Source: Faecalimonas sp.
GTDB taxonomy: Bacteria > Bacillota > Clostridia > Lachnospirales > Lachnospiraceae
DNA length: 64,000 nt
Direction of reading: 5' to 3'
Assembly: GCA_029264305.1 (NCBI GenBank)
Contig: JARICA010000020.1
Location: forward strand, 81,278 to 145,277
Shown: piece by piece, positions 1 through 7,696 of the stretch
Numbering within the stretch: the first letter of the stretch is position 1
How the letters are laid out: each line of letters begins with the position of its first letter
Position numbers and translations under genes: made by a program
Notes under the pieces: model-generated
Told to the model about the DNA's origin: nothing
The model's input: only the letters and a program-made list of their open reading frames with translations
Database searches by the model: none

Positions 1-108
1 TTTCCGATGAAGGAAAGGAACTTTGATGGAAGATTCTTCGTCAATGAAAATGAGGAGAATCAAGGTTAGAGTGATACCAACTAAAAGTGAGAATGATAAG
101 GTCAACAT
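1..108 (-). CDS. Small membrane protein, 3' end outside window
   Basis: Reading the minus strand from an ATG at 108 gives 36 codons without a stop before the window edge. A strong AGGAGG lies 9-14 bases upstream of that ATG. The peptide starts MLTLSFSLLVGITL and continues with a hydrophobic stretch, then turns polar and acidic (FIDEESS), as expected for a single membrane helix with a cytoplasmic tail. It lies downstream of, and co-directional with, the PAP2 gene and could be the last gene of that lipid operon. The C-terminus is not visible and no family is recognisable. Confidence 0.5.
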   Translation of the reverse strand, partial: MLTLSFSLLVGITLTLILLIFIDEESSIKVPFLHRK

Positions 109-183
109 ATAACCGCCTCCTTTAAAGAACCTTATTTGTTAACCTCATCATACGACTTAATTATCAGATAGTCAATGGTATTT

Positions 184-837
184 TTACGAATTTTCTGAAG
201 AATTTTTGCTTTGAATCTTCAATGGTTGATAAATAATAAGATATAAGATACCTGCCATAATGAATCCAGCAATTACATCGACAACAGAGTGTTGTTTCAA
301 AAACATTGTGGATAGAACAATAGAAATTGTCAATAATAGAGTTATGACTTGTATCCAACGATGTTTTTTAAGATTGTTACAATGGGAAATGGCTATATAA
401 GCTCCCAAAGAATTAAATACATGTATGCTAGGAAGAACATTTGTAGAAGTATCTACAGTATATAGTTGTTTTACCATATCTACACAAAAATTATCACGTG
501 CGAAAGTATCCGGCCTTAGTTGAAGTCCGTTCGGATAGATTGTGGATATAATAAGAAAAATAGTCATACCAGAAAATAATAAGATTATCAAGCGATAAAA
601 TTCTGATTTTTCACCAAAAAAGAAAAAGTATCCGATTGTTATAGCGATGAAAGCAAACCAAAGTGTATATGGAATAATAAAATATTCAATAAAAGGTATC
701 TTATCATCAAGAGTACTATGAATTAAGTGATACTTTGTCGTAACATGTTCTTCTAAATAAAAGAACCATGGCAAATAGATGAAGATATATAAGAAGACCC
801 AGCCATGTCTATATTTTTCCCACAGTTTTTTCCACAT
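184..837 (-). CDS. PAP2-family membrane phosphatase
   Basis: A 217-residue polytopic membrane protein of the PAP2 (type 2 phosphatidic acid phosphatase) superfamily. The three family motifs can be read: R108-P109 for the first (weak), P-S-I-H at 136-139 for the second, and S176 with H183 and D187 for the third, H183 being the expected phospho-histidine. Hydrophobic segments surround these motifs, so the active site faces the outer side of the membrane. The substrate cannot be read from sequence; phosphatidate, undecaprenyl pyrophosphate or another lipid phosphate are the family options. It lies downstream of a GDPD and a lipid-kinase gene on the same strand, which favours a lipid role. The AAAGGAG site is about 12 bases from the ATG, longer than usual. 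Confidence 0.82.
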   Translation of the reverse strand: MWKKLWEKYRHGWVFLYIFIYLPWFFYLEEHVTTKYHLIHSTLDDKIPFIEYFIIPYTLWFAFIAITIGYFFFFGEKSEFYRLIILLFSGMTIFLIISTIYPNGLQLRPDTFARDNFCVDMVKQLYTVDTSTNVLPSIHVFNSLGAYIAISHCNNLKKHRWIQVITLLLTISIVLSTMFLKQHSVVDVIAGFIMAGILYLIIYQPLKIQSKNSSENS

Positions 838-933
838 AAGAAATTAAAACTCCTTTTGTAATCGTATTTCTCAGAAATTATATCACGGGAAAGATACAAC
901 CACAAGAAAGGAGAGCTTTTCTTAATAAAAACT

Positions 934-1737
934 TTAAGATTTCTCGAAAATTGGAATGGAATATTTGGCTTTTGCATAAGAAATCTCAGTTTCGGTATGT
1001 AATGTCCAAACAGCAATTGGTGTGTTGAGTAGATATTTATGTAAGATAAGGCTAATATTTTTTTCATCCTTTAATTTATAGGAAATAAAATCCGGTCTTG
1101 TGACAACATTAGAAAGAAGATATTTCACAGCGAAACAGGCAATAAAGGGGATAGTTGGTTCTGTTTTTGTTAAATTTGCGGATAACTGTCCTCGAAGAAT
1201 GTGTGGGGCATACTTTCGAAACCAAAGTAATCCAAGGGAATTAAAGGATTGAATAAGATAAGAACCATGATAATGTTCTAACTCTTTTTGTACAAGAGAA
1301 CATAAAGTAGTATTGGAAGAAGGTAGTTTTAATTCAATCAGGAGAGGAACTTTTCCTTTTACTAAGGCTAATACTTCGGAAAAAAGTGGGATTTTTTCAG
1401 AAGTGCCAGCAAGTTGATATTGAGATAAGACGTCATAAGTTGTGTTTTCTACAGAGAAATCTACCCCACACATTCTTGTGAGAAAATCATCATGAAAAAC
1501 AACAATTTTTCCATCTTTTGTTAAATGTAAATCAAGTTCGATACCAAATCCATGTTCAACTGCAAGTTGAAAAGAAGGAAGAGAATTCTCAGGGATATTC
1601 ATTTCCATATCCCAATATCCTCGATGAGCAAAAGCGTATTTGGAAAAGGATAGTACAGTTTTTCTATAACGAAAACGTGGAGCAATGCTATATAAAAAAA
1701 GTAAAAGTATAGTTAGAAAAAGAATACATATTGTCAT
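934..1737 (-). CDS. Membrane-anchored glycerophosphodiester phosphodiesterase
   Basis: A 267-residue protein that should hydrolyse glycerophosphodiesters to an alcohol and glycerol-3-phosphate. It has one N-terminal hydrophobic helix (about residues 3-19), then the GDPD TIM barrel. The catalytic set is present: H38-R39, the E50-N51 pair, E67 and D69 with K74-D75-G76, and H82-D83. The helix suggests an enzyme tethered to the membrane face. The AAGGAG ribosome site sits 8 bases before the ATG and overlaps the stop codon of the upstream lipid-kinase gene (12-base gap), so the two are co-transcribed and probably translationally coupled. Confidence 0.88.
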   Translation of the reverse strand: MTICILFLTILLLFLYSIAPRFRYRKTVLSFSKYAFAHRGYWDMEMNIPENSLPSFQLAVEHGFGIELDLHLTKDGKIVVFHDDFLTRMCGVDFSVENTTYDVLSQYQLAGTSEKIPLFSEVLALVKGKVPLLIELKLPSSNTTLCSLVQKELEHYHGSYLIQSFNSLGLLWFRKYAPHILRGQLSANLTKTEPTIPFIACFAVKYLLSNVVTRPDFISYKLKDEKNISLILHKYLLNTPIAVWTLHTETEISYAKAKYSIPIFEKS

Positions 1738-1749
1738 GTCTAAATCTCC

Positions 1750-2670
1750 TTATTCATTTGTAATGATGTGTAAATGTTCAGAAAGACAAGAAACAGAAAT
1801 ATCTTTCTGTAAAAATATAGGTTCTCCATCTGTATGCACTGGCATAGCACCATCATAGTGAACAGTAAGATTTTCGCAATTATAAAGATAACTACCTTTA
1901 AAGTGCGAATGTTTTCCCAAAAGGGCAGCAGCAAGAAGGAAAAGTAATTTCCATTTTGATACGTCAGCAATAGCACAGATACTAAGCAAGTGATCTTCAG
2001 GATTTGCGTGAGGACCAAATTGTACACCACCACCTTCATATCGATGATTCATTGCACTAACGAAATAACATTTAGAAAAATGATGCGTTTTCTTGTTATC
2101 CAAAGTGATAGTACATTCATATGGGGTAAGAAACAACAATTGTCTTATGGCAATAAGAGCGTAAGTGATTTTGCCCAAATGCATACGGTTTAAAATTGGT
2201 TTGATTGAGGAAACAACTGCCTCATGGCATATGGCAGCATCATAACCGATTCCACAACTAACGGCGAAACGTCGTTTTTTATTTCTATAAGAAAGTTCGC
2301 CTATATCCATTAGACGAATATTTTCAGCATTCAGAATACAATTCAATGCTTTTTTTGGATCCGTAGGAAGGGAATATCCTCTTGCAAAATCATTCCCTGA
2401 ACCAGTAGGAATATACCCGAGCGTTAAGTGGGTAAAATCTTGAATTCCATTGATAGCTTCATTTATTGTACCGTCTCCACCAAGGATGATAACTGTGCGT
2501 TGGATAGAGTCAGAGGTAAGCTTTTTCATAATAGATGTAGCATGCTTTTGATATTGAGTAAAATGGACAGAAAAAGGAATGCCTTTTTCTTCTAAAATCA
2601 AACGTACTTCTTCCCATGTTTCAGCGCCTTTACCTGAGCGAGAATGTGGGTTTACAATAAATGTATACAT
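1750..2670 (-). CDS. Diacylglycerol kinase-type lipid kinase (YegS/DagK family)
   Basis: A 306-residue cytoplasmic lipid kinase of the DAGK catalytic family, transferring phosphate from ATP to diacylglycerol or a related lipid. The N-terminus MYTFIVNPHSRSGKG is the usual family start. G64-G-D-G-T68 is the nucleotide loop and PTGSGNDFAR at 88-97 is the second signature. The open frame extends 25 codons upstream, but I place the start at 2670 because AAGGAG lies 7 bases before it and the family alignment begins there. First gene of a minus-strand run with GDPD and PAP2: kinase, diesterase and phosphatase together suggest phospholipid turnover. Confidence 0.88.
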   Translation of the reverse strand: MYTFIVNPHSRSGKGAETWEEVRLILEEKGIPFSVHFTQYQKHATSIMKKLTSDSIQRTVIILGGDGTINEAINGIQDFTHLTLGYIPTGSGNDFARGYSLPTDPKKALNCILNAENIRLMDIGELSYRNKKRRFAVSCGIGYDAAICHEAVVSSIKPILNRMHLGKITYALIAIRQLLFLTPYECTITLDNKKTHHFSKCYFVSAMNHRYEGGGVQFGPHANPEDHLLSICAIADVSKWKLLFLLAAALLGKHSHFKGSYLYNCENLTVHYDGAMPVHTDGEPIFLQKDISVSCLSEHLHIITNE

Positions 2671-2698
2671 AGTAAATCTCCTTATTATTTGTATCCAC

Positions 2699-2727
2699 AT
2701 TATAGCAGAAAGTGTAAATACGAACAA
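2699..2727 (-). promoter_or_regulatory. Sigma-A promoter of the lipid operon
   Basis: On the minus strand TTGTTC (2722-2727) is followed after 17 bases by a perfect TATAAT (2699-2704). Transcription would begin near 2692 and the lipid-kinase ATG is at 2670. It diverges from the MarR promoter. Confidence 0.7.
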
Positions 2728-2819
2728 GAAAAGAAAAGATTGCAATAAAACTAATGATTAGATGACTAAATATATTTTTGTAAAATTTTATAAAAAAATA
2801 TAAAGAAAATATAAAATAC

Positions 2820-2867
2820 TTGACTGTATTAGGAAATACTACTAATATAACAGTTAGACATCTAACT
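2820..2867 (+). promoter_or_regulatory. MarR-operon promoter with palindromic operator
   Basis: TTGACT (2820-2825), a 17-base spacer and TAATAT (2843-2848) form a good sigma-A promoter. Directly after it, at 2852-2867, lies a perfect 7+7 inverted repeat with a two-base centre (AGTTAGA-CA-TCTAACT). It covers the expected transcription start. A dyad of this size and position is typical of a MarR-dimer operator, so the regulator encoded next probably represses its own operon by blocking RNA polymerase. Confidence 0.72.
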
Positions 2868-2889
2868 AATTTTAAAAAGGAGGGAAAAT

Positions 2890-3315
2890 ATGGAACAGTG
2901 TACACAGTTATTAATGAATCAAGTAATGCATTTGTATATTCAAAGAAGCATGAAATTATTTCGTGATTTAAAAGTGCATCCTGGAGCGGGAGGAATGTTA
3001 TGGGCTTTAAGAAAAAATAATGGAATGTCTCAGAAAGAAATTGCAAAGAAACTTGGAATTACACCTCCGTCTATGACTGTAATGATAAAGAAGTTAGAAG
3101 GAGAAGGTTACATTATCAAAAAGCAAGATGAAAAAGATCAAAGAATTACGCACATTTTTATTACAGAAAAAGGAGAAGAAATAGCACATCATATGGAGTC
3201 AGTTCTAAAAATGCTTGAAAAAGAGGCTTTTGCGAATATGAGTGAAGAAGAAATTATGCTTCTTCGTAGACTTTTACTTCAGATGAAAGATAATTTATCC
3301 GACAAAAATAGATAG
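2890..3315 (+). CDS. MarR-family transcriptional repressor
   Basis: A 141-residue winged-helix regulator. The helix-turn-helix is at about residues 52-72 (MSQKEIAKKLGITPPSMTVM), followed by the wing with the DEKDQR turn typical of MarR (about 82-90), and helical dimerisation ends. It stands 9 bases before the first of two ABC exporter genes, and a strong palindrome sits on the promoter ahead of it. That arrangement is characteristic of local repressors that release a multidrug exporter when a ligand binds. The ligand is unknown. Ribosome site AAGGAGGG, 7 bases from the ATG. Confidence 0.88.
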   Translation: MEQCTQLLMNQVMHLYIQRSMKLFRDLKVHPGAGGMLWALRKNNGMSQKEIAKKLGITPPSMTVMIKKLEGEGYIIKKQDEKDQRITHIFITEKGEEIAHHMESVLKMLEKEAFANMSEEEIMLLRRLLLQMKDNLSDKNR

Positions 3316-3324
3316 GAGACTAGC

Positions 3325-5466
3325 ATGAAAAATATATTGAAATTTTTGAAACCACATATAGTATCAGTGGTGGCGATTGTCGCTGTACTTGTATTGCAAG
3401 CATACTGCGATTTATCTTTGCCAGGATACACTTCTAATATTGTTAATGTGGGAATTCAACAAGGTGGAATTGATGAACATATTCCAGAAAAAATCACAAA
3501 AACAGATCTGCATAATTTATTTCTTTTTATGACCAAAGAAGATATAGAAACGGTTCAGAAAGCGTATAAAGAAGAAAAAGATTATTACATTTTAAAAGAA
3601 ATAAAACATACAGAAAAATTGGAAAAAATATTAAATAGACCAATGCTAATGGTTGCTGGCTTAGAAGAAAATGTGAAAGAGAAAAGCATGGGACTTAACG
3701 AAGTGAGAATGCTTCCGGAAGAACAGCGTATAAAGATGCTTGATCAAATGAAAGAGATGCCAGAGACTATGTTAGAACAAGCTGCTACAATCTATATCAA
3801 AAACGCTTATAAAAAAGTGGGGATGGATATAGATAAAATTCAATCTACTTATATTTTAAAAACAGGTGGGAAAATGCTTGCGCTTGCGTTGTTGGGAATG
3901 CTTGTCAGTGTAATGGTAGGACTTTTAGCATCAAGAGTGGCAGCGACAGTCGGTAGAGATTTGAGAAGTGGAATTTTCAAAAAGGTAGTAGGATTTTCTA
4001 GTGCAGAATTCGATAAGTTTTCAACTGCTTCGCTTATTACAAGAAGCACAAATGATATTCAGCAGATTCAAATGGTAATCGTAATGCTTTTACGAATGGT
4101 TCTATATGCACCGATTATTGGGATTGGTGGAGTGATAAAAGTATTGCGAACAAATGTCTCAATGTCTTGGATTATTGCTTTGGCAGTTATAATGATTTCT
4201 ATATTAGTGTTTACCTTGTTTATTATTGCCATGCCTAAGTTTAAGATGCTTCAGAATTTAGTAGATAAATTAAATTTAGTTACAAGAGAAATTTTAACAG
4301 GGCTTCCAGTTATTCGTGCGTTTAGTACAGAAACACATGAAGAAAAGCGTTTTGATAAGGCAAATAGAGATTTGACACGAACCAATCTTTTTGTGAATAG
4401 AGCAATGACGCTTATGATGCCTACGATGATGCTTATAATGAATGGTGTTTCGGTTCTTATTGTTTGGGTAGGGGCAAACGGAATTAACGACGGGCAGATG
4501 CAAGTTGGAGATATGATGGCATTTATCCAATATACAATGCAAATTATTATGGCATTTTTAATGATTTGTATGATTTCGATTATGTTACCTAGGGCGTCAG
4601 TATCAGCCACTCGTGTGAATGAAATTTTAACAAGTGTAACAATGATTCAAGATGCAAAACAACCAAAACAGATTGAAGAAACAAAAGAAGGAAAAGTTGT
4701 ATTTGATCATGTTTCTTTCCATTATCCAAATGCAGAAGAAGATGTGTTACATGATATTTCTTTTGTTGCAGAAGCGGGAAAGACAACAGCATTTATCGGA
4801 AGTACAGGAAGTGGAAAATCTACATTAGTAAATTTGATTCCAAGATTTTATGATGTGACAGATGGTTCGATTTGCATAAATGGAGTGGATATTAGAGAAG
4901 TATCGCAACATGATTTGAGAGAAAAATTGGGCTATGTTTCACAGAAAGGAGTACTTTTCTCAGGAACAATTGCTTCGAATATTATGTATGGAAATGCAAA
5001 TGGGACAAAAGAACAGATGGAAGAAGCAGCAAAAATTGCTCAAGCAGAAGAATTTATTAAAGAAAAGTCAAAACAATTTGAAAGTACTATTTCTCAGGGA
5101 GGAGCAAACGTTTCAGGCGGCCAAAAACAACGTTTAGCTATTGCAAGAGCAATTGCAAAGAATCCGGATATTTATATTTTTGATGATAGTTTTTCTGCTT
5201 TAGATTACAAAACAGATGTGACACTTCGCAAAGCACTTCAAGATCATACGGCGAATAGTGTTGTTCTCATTGTGGCGCAACGTATTAGTACGATTTTACA
5301 TGCAGAACAGATTATTGTTTTAGATGAAGGTAGAATTGTTGGAAAAGGAACACACAAAGAATTATTGAAAACTTGTGAGGTTTATAAGCAAATTGCAATG
5401 TCACAATTGTCGGAAGAAGAACTAAGAGAAGACATAGAGGGAAAGGAGGCGAGTATGCATGAGTAA
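3325..5466 (+). CDS. ABC exporter half-transporter, degenerate-site subunit
   Basis: A 713-residue ABC exporter half: an N-terminal six-helix transmembrane domain and a C-terminal ATPase. Between helices 1 and 2 there is an unusually long charged extracytoplasmic insert (about residues 45-165). Walker A is GSTGSGKST (about 492-500), the signature is canonical SGGQ (597-600), but the Walker B catalytic glutamate is aspartate (D621 in FDDSFSALD). That substitution marks the subunit carrying the non-hydrolytic site of heterodimeric exporters such as TM287/288 or BmrCD. It overlaps the partner gene by 8 bases. Likely a drug, peptide or lipid exporter induced through the upstream MarR regulator. 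Confidence 0.9.
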   Translation: MKNILKFLKPHIVSVVAIVAVLVLQAYCDLSLPGYTSNIVNVGIQQGGIDEHIPEKITKTDLHNLFLFMTKEDIETVQKAYKEEKDYYILKEIKHTEKLEKILNRPMLMVAGLEENVKEKSMGLNEVRMLPEEQRIKMLDQMKEMPETMLEQAATIYIKNAYKKVGMDIDKIQSTYILKTGGKMLALALLGMLVSVMVGLLASRVAATVGRDLRSGIFKKVVGFSSAEFDKFSTASLITRSTNDIQQIQMVIVMLLRMVLYAPIIGIGGVIKVLRTNVSMSWIIALAVIMISILVFTLFIIAMPKFKMLQNLVDKLNLVTREILTGLPVIRAFSTETHEEKRFDKANRDLTRTNLFVNRAMTLMMPTMMLIMNGVSVLIVWVGANGINDGQMQVGDMMAFIQYTMQIIMAFLMICMISIMLPRASVSATRVNEILTSVTMIQDAKQPKQIEETKEGKVVFDHVSFHYPNAEEDVLHDISFVAEAGKTTAFIGSTGSGKSTLVNLIPRFYDVTDGSICINGVDIREVSQHDLREKLGYVSQKGVLFSGTIASNIMYGNANGTKEQMEEAAKIAQAEEFIKEKSKQFESTISQGGANVSGGQKQRLAIARAIAKNPDIYIFDDSFSALDYKTDVTLRKALQDHTANSVVLIVAQRISTILHAEQIIVLDEGRIVGKGTHKELLKTCEVYKQIAMSQLSEEELREDIEGKEASMHE

Positions 5467-7303
5467 TCATCAGCCAAAACATAGAGGTCCTATGGGACAT
5501 GGACACGGTGGAATGAGAGTAGGAGAAAAGGCAAAAGATTTCAAGGGAACAATTAAAAAATTAATGGCGTATCTTGGAAATTACAAATTTGCTATTTTAT
5601 TTGTTATTCTTTTTGCCATTGGAAGTACAATATTTACTATTGTAGGACCTAAAATTTTAGGGGATGCAACAACAGAGATTTTTAAAGGGCTTGTTGGGAA
5701 AGTCTCTGGAGGAAAAGGAATTGATTTTCAAAAGATTTCGCATATTCTCCTTACGGTCCTTACGTTATATGTAGTGAGTGCATTGTTTGCATATATACAA
5801 GGATTTATTATGACTGGCGTTTCGCAAAAATTGACCTACCGATTGAGAAAAGAAATATCAGAAAAAATAAATCGTATGCCGATGAATTATTTTGATACAA
5901 AAACACATGGGGAAGTATTATCAAGAGTAACAAATGATGTGGATACATTGAGCCAAAGTTTGAATCAAAGTGCGACACAAGTAATCACTTCATTTACAAC
6001 GATTGTTGGTGTTTTGATTATGATGCTTCGTATTAGTCCGATTATGACATTGGTAGCACTTTTGATTTTGCCTGTATCTATGACATTGATTTCCTTTATT
6101 GTAAAACATTCACAGAAACATTTCAGAAAACAACAAGAGTATCTAGGACATGTAAATGGGCAAGTAGAAGAAGTGTATGGTGGACAAAATATTGTAAAAG
6201 CATTTAATAAGGAAGAAGAAGTTATCCGTGAGTTTGACGAAACAAATCAAATTTTGTATCAATCTGCATGGAAATCTCAATTTTTCTCAGGAATTATGAT
6301 GCCGATTATGCAGTTTGTAGGAAATTTAGGATATGTGGCAGTAGCTATTTTAGGAGGGTATCTTACAATTAAGGATAAAATTGCAGTTGGTGATATTCAG
6401 TCATTTATTCAATATGTAAGAAATTTTACCCAGCCAATTACACAAGTAGCACAAGTTGCAAACCTATTGCAATCTACGGCAGCAGCATCCGAGAGAGTAT
6501 TTGAATTTTTAGAAGAAGAGGAAGAAGACCAGTTTGCTGAAAATCCTGTTTCTGTGGAAGGATTGGAAGGAAATGTAGAATTTAAAAATGTTCATTTTGG
6601 TTATAATAAAGATAAAATTATTATTAATGACTTTTCTGCAAAAGTAAAACAAGGACAAAAAATTGCTATTGTGGGTCCTACTGGAGCTGGAAAAACAACG
6701 ATGATTAAACTACTAATGAGGTTTTATGATGTTAATGCAGGTGAAATTTTAATTGACGGGCATAATTTGAAAGATTTTAACAGAAGTGAGTTACGTCAAA
6801 TGTTTGGTATGGTATTGCAAGATACGTGGTTGTTTCATGGAAGTGTAAAAGAGAATATTCGATATGGAAAATTGGAAGCATCCGATGAGGAAGTTATTGA
6901 AGCAGCAAAAGCAGCACATGCACATCGATTTATACAAACACTTCCAAATGGATATGATATGGAATTAAATGAGGAAGCAAGTAATGTTTCTCAAGGCCAG
7001 AAACAATTACTCACAATCGCAAGAGCGATCTTGGCTGATCCGAAAATTCTTATTTTAGATGAAGCGACAAGTTCTGTAGATACAAGAACGGAAGTGCGTA
7101 TCCAAAAAGCGATGGATAATTTGATGAAAGGGCGTACAAGTTTCATTATTGCACATCGTCTTTCCACAATACGTGATGCGGATTTAATTTTAGTGATGAA
7201 AGATGGAGATATTATCGAACAAGGAAATCACGAAGAATTATTAGAAAAAAATGGATTCTATGCAGAACTGTATAATTCGCAATTTGAACGGACAAGTGCA
7301 TAA
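5459..7303 (+). CDS. ABC exporter half-transporter, catalytic-site subunit
   Basis: A 614-residue ABC exporter half and partner of the preceding gene. It has a His/Gly-rich start (HQPKHRGPMGHGHGG), six transmembrane helices and an ATPase domain with Walker A GPTGAGKTT (about 406-414). Walker B is canonical, with D534-E535. The signature is degenerate: S-Q-G-Q at 511-514 in place of SGGQ. This complements the partner exactly: this subunit keeps the catalytic glutamate but has the weak signature, giving one live and one dead ATP site. The ATG lies inside the end of the upstream gene, after an AAAGGAGG site, which supports translational coupling and 1:1 assembly. Confidence 0.9.
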   Translation: MSNHQPKHRGPMGHGHGGMRVGEKAKDFKGTIKKLMAYLGNYKFAILFVILFAIGSTIFTIVGPKILGDATTEIFKGLVGKVSGGKGIDFQKISHILLTVLTLYVVSALFAYIQGFIMTGVSQKLTYRLRKEISEKINRMPMNYFDTKTHGEVLSRVTNDVDTLSQSLNQSATQVITSFTTIVGVLIMMLRISPIMTLVALLILPVSMTLISFIVKHSQKHFRKQQEYLGHVNGQVEEVYGGQNIVKAFNKEEEVIREFDETNQILYQSAWKSQFFSGIMMPIMQFVGNLGYVAVAILGGYLTIKDKIAVGDIQSFIQYVRNFTQPITQVAQVANLLQSTAAASERVFEFLEEEEEDQFAENPVSVEGLEGNVEFKNVHFGYNKDKIIINDFSAKVKQGQKIAIVGPTGAGKTTMIKLLMRFYDVNAGEILIDGHNLKDFNRSELRQMFGMVLQDTWLFHGSVKENIRYGKLEASDEEVIEAAKAAHAHRFIQTLPNGYDMELNEEASNVSQGQKQLLTIARAILADPKILILDEATSSVDTRTEVRIQKAMDNLMKGRTSFIIAHRLSTIRDADLILVMKDGDIIEQGNHEELLEKNGFYAELYNSQFERTSA

Positions 7304-7336
7304 AAAAGAGAAGTTTCTAAAGAATTTATGAAGTTC

Positions 7337-7366
7337 TTGACAAATAGGGGCTTTGGGAGATATGAT
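7337..7366 (+). promoter_or_regulatory. Sigma-A promoter of the valS operon
   Basis: TTGACA (7337-7342) is a perfect -35 hexamer, followed after 18 bases by TATGAT (7361-7366). Transcription should start near 7373, immediately before the T-box leader. Confidence 0.75.
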
Positions 7367-7372
7367 AAACAA

Positions 7373-7623
7373 CAGTAATAGGATTTAAAGGCGATGAGAA
7401 AGAAGAGTATATATTGTTCCTTGAAAGAGAAGACTGCCCATAGGCTGAGAGGCAGTTGCAAGAAGAAGGTATAGAAGGTAGCTTTGGAGCTGGGTATCTG
7501 AACAGGGCAGTAGGGTATCACGAGTAGTTCACGTTAAGAACTTTAGAGATATATGTGTTACACATATAACAAAGGTGGTACCGCGAATATTCGCCCTTTA
7601 CATTTTATGTAAAGGGCTTTTTT
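7373..7623 (+). promoter_or_regulatory. T-box leader controlling valS
   Basis: A tRNA-sensing leader of about 250 bases between a sigma-A promoter and valS. The T-box sequence AGGTGGTACCGCG at 7573-7585 is diagnostic. Just before it, 7550-7568 forms a small hairpin that fits stem III, and after it comes an intrinsic terminator at 7593-7623, the usual alternative to the antiterminator. The upstream half contains the AGTAAT and GA-rich elements of stem I. A valine codon GTA occurs in the 3' half of stem I (7494-7496), but I have not folded the RNA, so the specifier is only inferred from the downstream gene. Uncharged tRNA-Val should allow readthrough. Confidence 0.93.
7593..7623 (+). terminator. 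Regulated intrinsic terminator of the T-box
   Basis: An 11-base-pair perfect stem (7593-7603 with 7607-7617), a three-base loop and six T. It is mutually exclusive with the antiterminator formed by the T-box bases. Confidence 0.92.
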
Positions 7624-7696
7624 AATACAGCGGAAATCCAACTTATTCAAATGAAAGTGTATTCATACATTGGTGAGGGAAAAATAGGAGGAAAAA

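Noticed and set aside
2630..3046. 138-codon minus-strand frame overlapping MarR
   Set aside because: Covers the divergent promoters and the operator; lacks a ribosome site and looks like AT-rich shadow.
7258..7521. Minus-strand frame across the T-box leader
   Set aside because: It overlaps the end of the exporter gene and structured leader RNA and has no start context.
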